Shown piece after piece: positions 53,649-62,551 of a stretch of DNA of 64,000 nucleotides (positions are counted from its first letter, which is position 1; each line of letters begins with the position of its first letter). The position numbers and the translations under genes are program-made. Below the pieces are notes generated by a model. That model was given only the letters and a program-made list of their open reading frames with translations. It did not search any database and was not told the DNA's origin. Origin of the DNA: Bacteroides intestinalis DSM 17393 (lineage in GTDB: Bacteria > Bacteroidota > Bacteroidia > Bacteroidales > Bacteroidaceae); the NCBI RefSeq assembly GCF_000172175.1, contig NZ_ABJL02000008.1:1240001-1304000 (forward strand), written 5' to 3'.

Positions 53649-54647
53649 ATGAAGAAATACTGTATCCTGGCTCTATTCTGTTGCCTTAGCTATCTGGCAG
53701 CAGCACAAAGCCCTGTAGAGAAAGGACTGGAAAGCATAAACCGGACATCTGCCGAAGCATATATCGGTTTTCTGGCTCACGATGAATTACAAGGGCGGGA
53801 AGCCGGATACCATGGTTCAAAGGTAGCTGCCCAATATATTGCTTCATTGCTTCAGGCAATGGGAATACAACCATTGGGAGACAGCTATTTTCAACCTTTT
53901 GAAGCATACAGAAGAGAACGCCAGAAAAGGGGAAAGCTAGAGGTACACCCCGATTCAATAACCTTATTCAAAAGAGAAGTACATCAGAAGCTCTCTATGA
54001 CGAATATACTGGGAATGATCCCCGGTAAAAACACCAGTGAGTATGCTATTGTCGGTGCGCACTTTGATCATTTGGGAATAGATCCTGCTCTTGAAGGTGA
54101 TCAGATTTATAATGGTGCTGATGATAATGCTTCCGGTGTGTCAGCCGTTCTGCAAATAGCCAGAGCATTCATTACCAGCGGCAAACAACCGGAACGAAAT
54201 ATTATTTTTGCCTTCTGGGATGGTGAGGAGAAAGGATTATTGGGTTCCAGATACTTTGTACAAACCTGTCCGTTCATTTCGCAAATCAAAGGATATCTGA
54301 ACTTCGACATGATAGGTCGCAATAATAAGCCACAACAACCCATGCATGTAGTTTATTTCTATACGGAGGCCAATCCGACTTTTGGAAAATGGCTAAAAGA
54401 AGATATAAAGAAATACAACCTCCAACTGGAACCCGACTATCGTCCATGGGATAATCCCATAGGCGGTAGTGATAACGGTCCTTTTGCTAAAGCGGGAGTT
54501 CCTATTATCTGGTATCATACAGATGGACACCCGGATTACCATCAACCCTCTGATCATGCAGACAAACTGAATTGGGAGAAGATAGTGGAGATAACCAAAG
54601 CATCCTTTCTGAATGCCTGGAATCTGGCGAACGAGAAAGAATATTAA
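53649..54647 (+). CDS. Secreted M28-family metallopeptidase
   Basis: This exported zinc aminopeptidase has 332 residues: signal peptide (to AAAQ, residue 19), a helical propeptide-like part, and the M28 core. Zinc ligands lie in IVGAHFDHLG, YNGADDNASGVSAV and FAFWDGEEKGLLGSRYF (catalytic Glu), and in WYHTDGHPDYHQPSDHAD near the end. Its stop is 1 bp from the convergent maf gene. Members with this order are glutaminyl-cyclase-like or leucyl aminopeptidases; the exact activity is open. Confidence 0.9.
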   Translation: MKKYCILALFCCLSYLAAAQSPVEKGLESINRTSAEAYIGFLAHDELQGREAGYHGSKVAAQYIASLLQAMGIQPLGDSYFQPFEAYRRERQKRGKLEVHPDSITLFKREVHQKLSMTNILGMIPGKNTSEYAIVGAHFDHLGIDPALEGDQIYNGADDNASGVSAVLQIARAFITSGKQPERNIIFAFWDGEEKGLLGSRYFVQTCPFISQIKGYLNFDMIGRNNKPQQPMHVVYFYTEANPTFGKWLKEDIKKYNLQLEPDYRPWDNPIGGSDNGPFAKAGVPIIWYHTDGHPDYHQPSDHADKLNWEKIVEITKASFLNAWNLANEKEY

Positions 54648-54648
54648 A

Positions 54649-55230
54649 CTATACTTTCAGTAATTCCCTGTACAATTTCTGCACAGGAAGCCCCATGATA
54701 TTATAGTAACTACCCGAAATATTTTCCACTCCTATAAAACCGATCCACTCCTGCACTCCATAGGCGCCAGCTTTATCCATCGGTTGGAAATTATCTACAT
54801 AGTAGGCTATTTCCTCTTCACTTAAAGTGGCAAAACGCACCTCAGTTTGTGCAGTAAAACTACGCTGCCAATCGGTAGTGGTTATGCATACGCCGGTGAA
54901 AACCTCATGGGTACGCCCGGACATAGTGCGCAACATCTGCAAAGCATCTTCCCTATCCCGGGGTTTGCCCAGCACCTTGCCATCCAGCCATACAATTGTA
55001 TCGGCAGTAATCATCAATTCACCGGGTTGCATCATGGCAACGTAAGCGTCCGCCTTTTCTTTAGCGATATACAAAGGTATATCCGCACCCTGCAAAGTCT
55101 CAGGATATGATTCATCCACATCGGGCAAAGTCCGCACTTCATAGTCCACACCTAAACCTGCAAGCAATTCCTTCCTTCGCGGAGAATTACTAGCAAGTAT
55201 CACCTTATACTTTTTCAAATTGTCCAACAC
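54649..55230 (-). CDS. maf: Maf nucleotide pyrophosphatase
   Basis: Maf enzymes hydrolyse non-canonical nucleotides such as dTTP/UTP or modified pyrimidines and are linked to septum control. The 193-residue protein starts MLDNLKKYKVILASNSPRRK, has the conserved RELLAGLG helix, EKADAYVAMM, ITADTIVWLDGKVLGKPRDR with the catalytic Asp, and GYGVQEWIG-like AYGVQEWIGFIG. Its start is 46 bp from the stop of the KdsC-like gene in the same orientation. Confidence 0.92.
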   Translation of the reverse strand: MLDNLKKYKVILASNSPRRKELLAGLGVDYEVRTLPDVDESYPETLQGADIPLYIAKEKADAYVAMMQPGELMITADTIVWLDGKVLGKPRDREDALQMLRTMSGRTHEVFTGVCITTTDWQRSFTAQTEVRFATLSEEEIAYYVDNFQPMDKAGAYGVQEWIGFIGVENISGSYYNIMGLPVQKLYRELLKV

Positions 55231-55275
55231 CGCCTCTTCAATTTTTAATTATTAATTATTAATTTGCTCATCATC

Positions 55276-55803
55276 CTACCATCCGAATGCTTTATCATCC
55301 ATCCAAAGTCCCTGAACTTTCAGGACTTGTTCCACGACATCCCGACCACAACCATAGCCACCATTAGCATAAGATATATAGCGGGAAACAGCCTTCACTT
55401 CCGCTGATGCATCTTTAGGGCAACATGGCAATCCACATTCACGCATCACCTCAATATCGGGAATATCATCTCCCACATAAAGAATCTCTTCATCTTTAAG
55501 ACTATGACGATCACGAAAATCATGATAATCATGGATTTTCACAGAAGAAGACATATAAATATCCACAGAAGGAATTCCCAAAGCCACGAAACGTTTGCGA
55601 ACAGCCTCAGATCGCCCACCGGTTATGATGCCCAATAGCAGCCCCTGTTTACCGGCAAGGTGCAAGGCATATCCATCCTTAATGTTCACGGTACGCATAG
55701 GCTCGCCATCCTGACTCATCGGGATAACGTTAGCACTTAAAACGCCGTCAACATCAAAGACAAGGGCCTTTATCTTCTTTAAATCGTAATTGATAGTACT
55801 CAC
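55276..55803 (-). CDS. kdsC: HAD hydrolase, KdsC-like KDO-8-phosphate phosphatase
   Basis: KdsC removes phosphate from KDO-8-phosphate in lipopolysaccharide core synthesis. The 175-residue C0-type HAD protein has the catalytic Asp pair in LVFDVDGVLSANVIPM, the GIITGGRSEAVRKRFVALGI motif and DEEILYVGDDIPDIEVMREC. KdsC belongs to this tetrameric subclass with no cap domain. A sialic acid or other NeuA-like phosphatase of the same subclass cannot be excluded. It is preceded by the DUF2520 gene, as commonly seen in Bacteroides. Confidence 0.85.
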   Translation of the reverse strand: MSTINYDLKKIKALVFDVDGVLSANVIPMSQDGEPMRTVNIKDGYALHLAGKQGLLLGIITGGRSEAVRKRFVALGIPSVDIYMSSSVKIHDYHDFRDRHSLKDEEILYVGDDIPDIEVMRECGLPCCPKDASAEVKAVSRYISYANGGYGCGRDVVEQVLKVQGLWMDDKAFGW

Positions 55804-55846
55804 TATATTCGGTTTTTAGTTGGGTTATTTATCAAAAACAATAATG

Positions 55847-55920
55847 CTTGTTATGTGGTAAAACAATACTTGTTATGCCTCAAAACACTGCTTGTTATAC
55901 ACCGGAACATTACTTGTTAT
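55847..55920. repeat. Four repeats with exact 22-bp spacing
   Basis: CTTGTTAT occurs at 55847, 55869, 55891 and 55913, exactly 22 bp apart, each within a similar A/C-rich unit (AAAACA-ATA-CTTGTTATG). The last copy contains the final codons and stop of the DUF2520 gene. The period equals that of the repeats at 27288 and 62181. Function unknown. Confidence 0.78.
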
Positions 55921-56704
55921 GCAAACGATGTATGCTCTCGCTAACCAATCGATATAATTCCTGCATCTCCGGCTCACCCGCAAGCATCTCCAGATGTTTA
56001 TTGATCACATTCTCATCATAACGTACAGCCGGCCCCGTCTGCGCTTGTTTCGGTTCCAATTCATGCACTTTACGGGCTGTCTCATCAATCAAAGGCAACA
56101 TGGCATTAAACGGAAGATCATACTTTTTCAGCAATTCAGATGCCAAGGCATACATGTGATTCGTAAAATTACAAGTAAACACAGCAGCCAGATGCAGGCT
56201 CCTCCGTTGCTCGGAAGTTGCCTCGTATACTTTCTCCGAAAGAACAGAAGCAATTGCTTTTAGCAACTCTGTATCTTCAGACGAATTACTCTCTATAAAA
56301 AAAGGCACTACGCGAAAATCAACTTCGCGCTGCTTACTGAAAGTCTGCATAGGATAAAACACTCCATAACGCGACGTTTTACCTTCCCAGACATTCATAG
56401 GAATACTTCCGGCTGTATGTACCAGTAAAGTATCTTCCTTTCCGGCAACAATTTCAGGCAATAATGTCACGAAAGCATCATCCTTTAAAGAGACAATATA
56501 TAGCCGGGCATCCTTAGATACTTCAGAAAGTTCAGTTGTATATCCAGCCTCCACCGCCTGCGCCAATGCACATGCAGCTTCTTTTGTACGGCTATAGACC
56601 TGTACTATACGAAAACCATTCTTATATAAAGCCTTAGCCAGATTAGTCGCGAGGTTTCCGGCACCGATAAAGACTATCGGCGTATCTTGTACACTTCTTT
56701 TCAT
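55910..56704 (-). CDS. Rossmann-like and DUF2520 domain oxidoreductase
   Basis: Starting at 56704 (MKRSVQDTPIVFIGAGNLAT) the protein has an NAD(P)-binding Rossmann domain (residues 8-125, GAGNLATNLAKALYKNGF) and a C-terminal helical DUF2520 domain (AAVFTCNFTNHMYALASELL). This pair is related to pyrroline-5-carboxylate reductase and ketopantoate reductase-like enzymes, but its substrate is unknown. An open frame to 56818 would overlap the next gene. The start here overlaps that gene's stop (56701-56704). The stop codon lies inside the 22-bp repeat array. Confidence 0.87.
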   Translation of the reverse strand: MKRSVQDTPIVFIGAGNLATNLAKALYKNGFRIVQVYSRTKEAACALAQAVEAGYTTELSEVSKDARLYIVSLKDDAFVTLLPEIVAGKEDTLLVHTAGSIPMNVWEGKTSRYGVFYPMQTFSKQREVDFRVVPFFIESNSSEDTELLKAIASVLSEKVYEATSEQRRSLHLAAVFTCNFTNHMYALASELLKKYDLPFNAMLPLIDETARKVHELEPKQAQTGPAVRYDENVINKHLEMLAGEPEMQELYRLVSESIHRLHNK

Positions 56705-57036
56705 CTTGTAGCCAGCCAATATAAAATAATTCCGAGAACTAACAGCGCCACAGGCAACAGATAAGCAGACATCGTACCGAGTAATGCTGTAATCAATCCG
56801 AAGTTCAGTATTAACCATAAACCGATCAACACCAGCCCTACAGACTTATCACGCTTGAAGATGAGAAATATCACTGCCGTATAAAGGAGGAAATTGTCCT
56901 TATTCATCACCCACGGCAGACCGATACTTGAGAAGTGTATCAATTTGTCCACCAGATAAAGTATACCGAAAACAATCAACGTAACAGCCGTAGCCCTGTA
57001 AGTATCGCGGTTATTGTTTGCTTTTGCTGCGCTCAC
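56701..57036 (-). CDS. Small four-helix membrane protein
   Basis: The 111-residue protein has four hydrophobic stretches (about 15-35, 45-60, 65-83, 90-108) with short loops, and an N-terminal charged SAAKANNNRDTYR. This pattern resembles LiaF/DUF5668-type membrane proteins, but no signature decides it. It lies between the nitroreductase and the DUF2520 protein in one leftward operon, with a 2-bp gap on one side and a 4-bp overlap on the other. Confidence 0.75.
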   Translation of the reverse strand: MSAAKANNNRDTYRATAVTLIVFGILYLVDKLIHFSSIGLPWVMNKDNFLLYTAVIFLIFKRDKSVGLVLIGLWLILNFGLITALLGTMSAYLLPVALLVLGIILYWLATR

Positions 57037-57038
57037 TG

Positions 57039-57575
57039 TTACTTTCCTCCGTATTTATTGATATGAACTTTTTCCCATTGCAGATGTTCTTCACTGAAAG
57101 GCTTACGTTCCATGCCTTTGTGTCCGATAGCAACGACACTGAGTACTTGCAGTTGCAAGGGAATATCAAGCACTTCGCGCACATATTCATCGGACGGCAT
57201 ACCGGAAGCGGTGAAACGTTCGCGCACCTGTACCCAACAACTGCCTAAGCCCATATCTTCTGCCTGTAACTGTATAATAATCGAAGCAATGGAAGCATCT
57301 TCAATCCACACATCACTCGCTAACGGATCGGCCGTCACCACAATTGCCAACGGTGCATCAGCAATAAATTGCGACGCCTGCGCCTTGCAATGTGATAGTT
57401 TTTCGAGCAACTCTTTATCATCCACCATAATAAACTGCCATGCATTTGTCCGCTTGGAAGTGGGTGACATCAGCGCAGCTTTCATCAAAGTAACCACCTC
57501 TTCCTGCGTCAACTCTTCATCCGTAAACTTCCGCATGCTGCGGCGAACTTTTAGCAATTCACTGAAATTTTCCAT
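57039..57575 (-). CDS. Nitroreductase family protein
   Basis: FMN-dependent NAD(P)H oxidoreductase, 178 residues. The N-terminal FMN site is KVRRSMRKFTDEELT, followed by KAALMSPTSKRTNAWQFIMV and DASIASIIIQLQAEDMGLGS, ending in PLQLQVLSVVAIGHKGMERK. The family reduces nitro compounds, quinones or flavins; in gut Bacteroides these enzymes include those activating metronidazole, but the specific role of this one is not readable. First gene of the leftward group to kdsC and maf. Confidence 0.92.
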   Translation of the reverse strand: MENFSELLKVRRSMRKFTDEELTQEEVVTLMKAALMSPTSKRTNAWQFIMVDDKELLEKLSHCKAQASQFIADAPLAIVVTADPLASDVWIEDASIASIIIQLQAEDMGLGSCWVQVRERFTASGMPSDEYVREVLDIPLQLQVLSVVAIGHKGMERKPFSEEHLQWEKVHINKYGGK

Positions 57576-57590
57576 ATATCATAATATTAT

Positions 57591-57701
57591 TAAGTTACGA
57601 GTTACAAGCTACGAGCTACAAGTAGCTGCGCTATTATACCGAATGGCACTCGTAGCTCGTAGCTGGTAGCTTGTAACTTAATTTAGCGCATTGCGCTAAA
57701 T
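57591..57701. repeat. Imperfect long inverted repeat plus a 21-bp palindrome
   Basis: TAAGTTACGAGTTACAAGCT (from 57591) and AGCTTGTAACTTA (to 57680) are the ends of an imperfect inverted repeat built from CTACGAG/CTCGTAG words. Right after it, ATTTAGCGCATTGCGCTAAAT (57681-57701; written in two halves, ATTTAGCGCA and TGCGCTAAAT, around one base) is a palindrome. It lies between two divergent genes (57575 and 57752), so a shared regulatory site or a small repeat element are the options. Confidence 0.6.
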
Positions 57702-57751
57702 TACCATTTAAGAACGCAAAGATACAAGATTATTTTCTAAATTTGCAGTCA

Positions 57752-58735
57752 ATGCCTTTGAAACTGACGACATATTACCACAGGAGTGACATCCCGGAAC
57801 TGCCGGGCAATAATACATTTCACTCCATCGAGTTGTTTCATATCTACGAAGCAACCCCGGGTTATACGCCCCTTCTCATTGTTGCATCAGAGGCAGGAAG
57901 GCCCTTTGCCAAGCTATTGGCGGCAATACGAAAGAGTGTTCGTTTGTTTCCACCCTCTATCATCAAGAGATGTGAAATCTATGGCACAGGAGAGTATTTT
58001 GATGAAACTGTTGACAAGGAGTTTGTCTTTGGTGAGATGTTGCAACGGTTAACGGCCGAGGCATTACGGGAGGCATTCCTTATTGAATTCCGTAACCTGG
58101 AAAACTCCCTGTTCGGTTATAAATCTTTCCGCAAAAATCATTACTTCGCCATAAACTGGCTACGGGTACGTAATTCATTACATAGCATTGAGCATGTAGA
58201 AAGCCGTTTCAGCCCCTCACGTATCCGTCAGATAAAAAAAGGATTAAAAAATGGTGCAGAAGTGCGTGAAGCTCATACTCCTGAGGAAGTACGTGCTTTT
58301 TCTCAGATGCTGCACCATGTTTATTCTTCTAAAATACGCCGCCACTTCCCCAGCAGAGTGTTCTTCCAACGCATGGAAGAAGAAATGATGAAAGGGGAGC
58401 AAAGCAAAATATTCATTGTCACTTACAAAGATAAAATCATAGGCGGTAGTGCCTGTATCTATTCCGAAGACAGTGCTTACCTTTGGTTCTCCGGTGGTAT
58501 GCGCAAGACGTACGCCCTTCAATACCCGGGCATACTTGCCGTATGGCATGCTCTATCCGATGCCAAACAGCGGGGATACCGCCACCTTGAATTTATGGAT
58601 GTCGGTCTCCCCTTCCGTAAGCACGGTTATCGCGAGTTTGTCCTGCGCTTTGGCGGCAAGCAAAGCAGTACTCGCCGCTGGTTCCGTTTCCGTTGGGAAT
58701 GGCTGAACAGAATACTGAATAAGATTTACGAATAA
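57752..58735 (+). CDS. GNAT/FemAB-like acyltransferase
   Basis: The 327-residue protein (start ATG at 57752; a TTG at 57743 is in frame) has a two-lobed GNAT fold of the FemAB/BioF2 kind: SLHSIEHVESRFSPSRIRQI, then FIVTYKDKIIGGSACIYSED and DVGLPFRKHGYREFVLRFGG near the C-terminus. Relatives add amino acids or acyl groups to peptidoglycan or lipids, but its donor is unknown. It is convergent with the large amylase gene (2 bp between stops). Confidence 0.75.
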   Translation: MPLKLTTYYHRSDIPELPGNNTFHSIELFHIYEATPGYTPLLIVASEAGRPFAKLLAAIRKSVRLFPPSIIKRCEIYGTGEYFDETVDKEFVFGEMLQRLTAEALREAFLIEFRNLENSLFGYKSFRKNHYFAINWLRVRNSLHSIEHVESRFSPSRIRQIKKGLKNGAEVREAHTPEEVRAFSQMLHHVYSSKIRRHFPSRVFFQRMEEEMMKGEQSKIFIVTYKDKIIGGSACIYSEDSAYLWFSGGMRKTYALQYPGILAVWHALSDAKQRGYRHLEFMDVGLPFRKHGYREFVLRFGGKQSSTRRWFRFRWEWLNRILNKIYE

Positions 58736-58737
58736 AT

Positions 58738-61572
58738 CTATTTCATTATTTTGCAAACCTGCACTCTGCCATCTTCCATATAAGCCCTTGCCATATAATA
58801 GCCAACAGGCAAAGCAGACAGACCTACAGAAGTGCATTTTTCCTGTGTCATCACCAGCATTCCATTCACAGAATATACTTCTACGCGTTTAGCTTCTCCG
58901 GCAGGCAGCACCAAAGTATCTATGCCCCTGTTGTAATACATTAAGGGCTTTTCTGCATCAGGAGCAGTAGTCTCAATACCTGTCTGAGTCGGTTTAAAGT
59001 TAGTAAAGAGACGGAACTCATGAGCAGGAACAGCAATAGTCTGTGTGGTACCTGACACACTCAATGGCTCATTATCTTTCAGGAGTTCATACCATGTACC
59101 TGTTTCCGGGAAAGTTACAGAAAAGTTCTTATCTGCCAGCGCAAAGTTGCCAACAACTACAAGAGACTTTCCATCGGTAGAAGTAGCTGACAAAGTACGT
59201 CCATTGTCCCAGTTAGCAATACCTACTTTCCAGCTAAATGTAGTATTCGAAGCAAATAGTTCAGGATATGAATGACGAAAATCTAAAAGAGTAGCATACG
59301 TTTCATACAATCTTTTTCGGTCAGCATCTTCAAAGTAGTCCCAGCGTATCGGTTTGGGGTCGGTACGATAACCACCTTGATCATCATATTTAGAACCGTC
59401 ACTGTTGTTGTTTATGGAGAAATCATATCCCAACTCACCAAATTGCCAGATCATCTTCGGTCCGGGTACGGTAAGGAAGAAGGCGGCATTAGTGGCTAAA
59501 CGTTTGGTGCGGGTAGAGAGATTAATATCACTTCCTGTTGTAGGACTTATTCCGTCATTCTTACTCGTAGTTGATGCTATTACTCCGGTATTTCCCCATT
59601 TCCAGGCTTTAAACCCTGTACGTTCTTCATCATGACTCTCCATATACCCCACTAAACTACCAGCAGGCATACTTGTTCCCGCACATAAACCACTGAAATC
59701 ATTTTCCGTAGTCCATCCCATTGCTGTCTGGCAATATGAATGATTCATATTGCGCCACAATAAAATACCAGCTTCCGCCAATTGTTTCTCTTCACTATTA
59801 GCTGCTAAATGTTCAAAAATAACGTAAGCGCCCGGTTGCCGCTTTTGTACGGCAGCCGACATACGCTTCAAGTTGGCGATACGTGCATTATCCGGTCCGT
59901 TTGCCCAATCATTTGTTCCATAAGGAGTATTAGAGAATCCTTTTGTAAAATCATAACGGAAACCATCAATTTTATATTCCGACATCCAAAAGCCGGCTAC
60001 GCTATCTACCAAAGCACGGGTATATTCACTCTCGTGATTAAAATCACGTCCCCACGAAAGACTCGGGTTCTTTATATTTGAATCTTGATTATACCACGGA
60101 TTATCAGCAGAGGGTCTTCCATCCGCATCCTTATACAAAAGATAGAAAGGAGACTGGTCAAAGCTATGATTCAGCACAAGATCGATAATAACAGCCATCC
60201 CTTGACTATGACATTCATCAACAAAAGCTCTTAAATCATTTTTTGTACCGTAATACTTATCTACGGCAAAATAGAATGAAGGATTATACCCCCAGCTCGT
60301 GTTTCCTTCGAACTCATTAATAGGCATCAGTTCGATTGCATTTACTCCCAGATTCTTCAAGTATTCCAGTTTCTCTTTCGCAGCATTAAAAGTATGTTCC
60401 TCAGTAAAATCACGAATCAGCATTTCGTAAATAACCAACTTTTCAGAAGCAGGGCGCTCAAAGTTCTTCACTTTCCAGTTATAAGCAGCCTGTCCTGTTT
60501 GCAGGACGGAAACAATACCTTCTGCTTTTCCGGTCGGATAAGGTTTCAGATTCGGATATGTCGTACTTTCAATATACTGGTCATTCCAAGGATCCAAAAC
60601 TTTATCTGTATATGGGTCTGCCACATAAACAGAACCATCTACCAAATATTGGAAAGCATATTCTTCTCCTTTAGTCAGTCCTGAAAGAGTCACCCAGAAA
60701 TATTCACCGTCTTGTTTCAGTTGATAGTCCGCTTTGGGCGTCCAATCATTAAAGTCACCTACCACATACACATACTTTTTACCCGGAGCCTGCAACACCA
60801 AAGTTACTTCCGTATCACTGACATAGTTAATACCGGGGCGTACTCCCTTGGGCATCGTTTCCGAAGTACTTGTTCCATTCAGTACTGTTACTTCCTGTGT
60901 AACAGAAACAGTTTTACCATTGGCTGTAGCCTCTACTTTCAACGTATAGCTCCCGGCAGTTGAGAATGTGTGAGATTTGGAAATAGTAGTAGCATTAGCT
61001 TCCGTAGCTATTTCAACAGCATCCACATAGAGTTTCAAAGCAGAAGCCGTAGAGGCAGAAGCTTTAATAGTAAGAGGCGTACCGATAAGTATATTTTCTT
61101 TTTCAGCAGGTTGGTCGAAGCGAACGGTCAAGCCAACAGTATGTACTTCAACAAAGATATCTTTTCCACCTGTATCCTTGCCTTCTTTTGATTTATCCGC
61201 ACTACGGAAAACAAAAGCTAGTTGCTCTACAGTTTCTCCATCTTTAACACCATAATATTCACGAATATTTGGAGTTATTTTCAGTTGCCATTTATCATTT
61301 CCTAATGAAGTCAATTTATACTTCGCCGAGTTATCTCCCCAAGTTGGGGCGTGCTTCCAATCTCCGGAACCTGTGCTTTGATTTGTTATCACTCCCGTAT
61401 GTGCATATACATCACCGGTAAAACCTTTCAGCCCTGCCGTACCTTTCGTTGCATCAAAGATAATGGCAACTTCGTCATTTTCCGTTGGGAAAGTCGGAGT
61501 AGTAGTTATGATCTGTGCTTGCATGGCAACCACTGCCAACAAACAAATTAAAAAGGAGTAAAGTCTTCTCAT
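58738..61572 (-). CDS. Secreted GH13 alpha-amylase with sorting-domain-like C-terminus
   Basis: The 944-residue exported enzyme (signal to MQAQ, residue 20) has two N-terminal beta-sandwich domains of the Bacteroides starch-module kind, an E-set/CBM48-like domain (YVYVVGDFNDWTPKADYQLK, near 270), then the GH13 barrel: YEMLIRDFTEEHTFNAAKEK, SWGYNPSFYFAVDKYYG, nucleophile Asp in KIDGFRYDFTKGF, acid Glu in YVIFEHL, and GYMESHDEERT. After a beta-sandwich it ends in VEVYSVNGMLVMTQEKCTSV and a Lys-rich tail that looks like a type IX secretion sorting domain. Its place in starch use fits with pulA. Confidence 0.88.
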   Translation of the reverse strand: MRRLYSFLICLLAVVAMQAQIITTTPTFPTENDEVAIIFDATKGTAGLKGFTGDVYAHTGVITNQSTGSGDWKHAPTWGDNSAKYKLTSLGNDKWQLKITPNIREYYGVKDGETVEQLAFVFRSADKSKEGKDTGGKDIFVEVHTVGLTVRFDQPAEKENILIGTPLTIKASASTASALKLYVDAVEIATEANATTISKSHTFSTAGSYTLKVEATANGKTVSVTQEVTVLNGTSTSETMPKGVRPGINYVSDTEVTLVLQAPGKKYVYVVGDFNDWTPKADYQLKQDGEYFWVTLSGLTKGEEYAFQYLVDGSVYVADPYTDKVLDPWNDQYIESTTYPNLKPYPTGKAEGIVSVLQTGQAAYNWKVKNFERPASEKLVIYEMLIRDFTEEHTFNAAKEKLEYLKNLGVNAIELMPINEFEGNTSWGYNPSFYFAVDKYYGTKNDLRAFVDECHSQGMAVIIDLVLNHSFDQSPFYLLYKDADGRPSADNPWYNQDSNIKNPSLSWGRDFNHESEYTRALVDSVAGFWMSEYKIDGFRYDFTKGFSNTPYGTNDWANGPDNARIANLKRMSAAVQKRQPGAYVIFEHLAANSEEKQLAEAGILLWRNMNHSYCQTAMGWTTENDFSGLCAGTSMPAGSLVGYMESHDEERTGFKAWKWGNTGVIASTTSKNDGISPTTGSDINLSTRTKRLATNAAFFLTVPGPKMIWQFGELGYDFSINNNSDGSKYDDQGGYRTDPKPIRWDYFEDADRKRLYETYATLLDFRHSYPELFASNTTFSWKVGIANWDNGRTLSATSTDGKSLVVVGNFALADKNFSVTFPETGTWYELLKDNEPLSVSGTTQTIAVPAHEFRLFTNFKPTQTGIETTAPDAEKPLMYYNRGIDTLVLPAGEAKRVEVYSVNGMLVMTQEKCTSVGLSALPVGYYMARAYMEDGRVQVCKIMK

Positions 61573-61780
61573 TCGGTATCAATTTATTGGTTAATGGTTC
61601 AAAAGTACGCCGGTTATTCCGAACTATCAAACTCTTGAGATAGAAGCAGGAAAAGAAATAATGCAAACGGTTGCATGAGCCAAAGCATACATTCCTGATC
61701 AACTGGTTTCTGTCGACAAAGATATAACAAACCTGGAATCAACTTATGGGATTTGGTGGGTTCCGTCGGTCTTATTGGAA

Positions 61781-61829
61781 AAATATTTTTTCCCAGTTGG
61801 AGAAATATTTTTTCCCAAGTGGGAAAAAA
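61781..61829. repeat. Two 22-bp direct repeats ending in a perfect hairpin
   Basis: AAATATTTTTTCCCA begins at 61781 and again at 61803, exactly 22 bp apart. The second copy forms TTTTTTCCCA/GTGGGAAAAAA-type pairing, a 9-10 bp stem with U runs on both strands. It lies upstream of the amylase gene (start at 61572), in a non-coding stretch. Confidence 0.6.
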
Positions 61830-62180
61830 ACAGAGCTATGCGAAACTTGCAAACTTGCAAAACTTGCAGCCCCCCTCACACCCACGCGCGCGCGTATAAT
61901 AAGGTGAATTTTGATTTTTAGTTGGCTCGGTCTATCACTTTCCAGAAAAAGATAAAACTATCATCAATAATCTATGCCGCTTGCAAGACTTTCACAAAGC
62001 GGCACAGATTATTTTATTCCTTGAGCAAAAAAAGGGATAATCTGTTGGCGAAATTAATTCATATCGGAGAAGAAAGGAGGAAAAGGAGTGATAAGCTTCT
62101 ATTCATTTGTCTGAATTTTCTACCAGCTAAGCAGCAAAACGTAACTATTTGATTATGAGTATATATAAATAGAGGCTATC

Positions 62181-62245
62181 TCAGTCGTATACTTAAGGTA
62201 CCTCAGTCGTATACCGAGATACCCTAAGTATACGACTGAGGTACC
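62181..62245. repeat. Inverted repeat with the CAGTCGTATAC core
   Basis: GGTACCTCAGTCGTATAC (62197-62214) and its exact reverse complement (62228-62245) make an 18-bp perfect stem with a 13-base loop. A second direct copy of the core lies 22 bp upstream (62181 against 62203). The core is the same as in the tandem repeat at 27288, 35 kb away. Confidence 0.72.
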
Positions 62246-62340
62246 CTAAATATGCGTCCCGGGGTTAGGTACCTGCTTTTTGTGAAAGAATATTCCTTTG
62301 TCGTTTGGTTCATAACCGAAAAGAAAGGAATCAAATGATA

Positions 62341-62551
62341 ATTTATCGTCTGCAGGCTGAAAGCCTGACATTATATAGCGTAGGGCATCGCCCTACGTAT
62401 TGATTACGCTCTCTATCTTAAGCCCTGAAAGGGCGCAATAAAGGTGTTATACTCGGTTTCGCCCTTTCAGGGCTCCTGTAGAGATATGCTATTACGTAGG
62501 GCGATGCCCTACGCTATATAATATCAGGCTTTCAGCCTGCACATGATAAAT
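62341..62551. repeat. 211-bp nested near-perfect palindrome
   Basis: The left half (62341 onward: GCAGGCTGAAAGCC, then TAGCGTAGGGCATCGCCCTA, later AGCCCTGAAAGGGCG) is mirrored by the right half (CGCCCTTTCAGGGCT, TAGGGCGATGCCCTACGCTA, GGCTTTCAGCCTGC, ending at 62551) with a few mismatches. Each arm also contains its own small hairpins, such as TAGGGCATCGCCCTA and GCCCTGAAAGGGC. Repeats of this sequence type are scattered in Bacteroides genomes. Confidence 0.75.

Noticed and set aside
61922..62152. 76-residue open frame inside the 42-bp inverted repeat
   Set aside because: Composition is basic and low in structure, it has no recognisable motif, and its position in a palindromic non-coding element argues against a gene.
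62341..62551. rho-independent terminator
   Set aside because: The arms are about 100 bases long and no gene ends close enough to use it; an interspersed palindromic repeat fits better.
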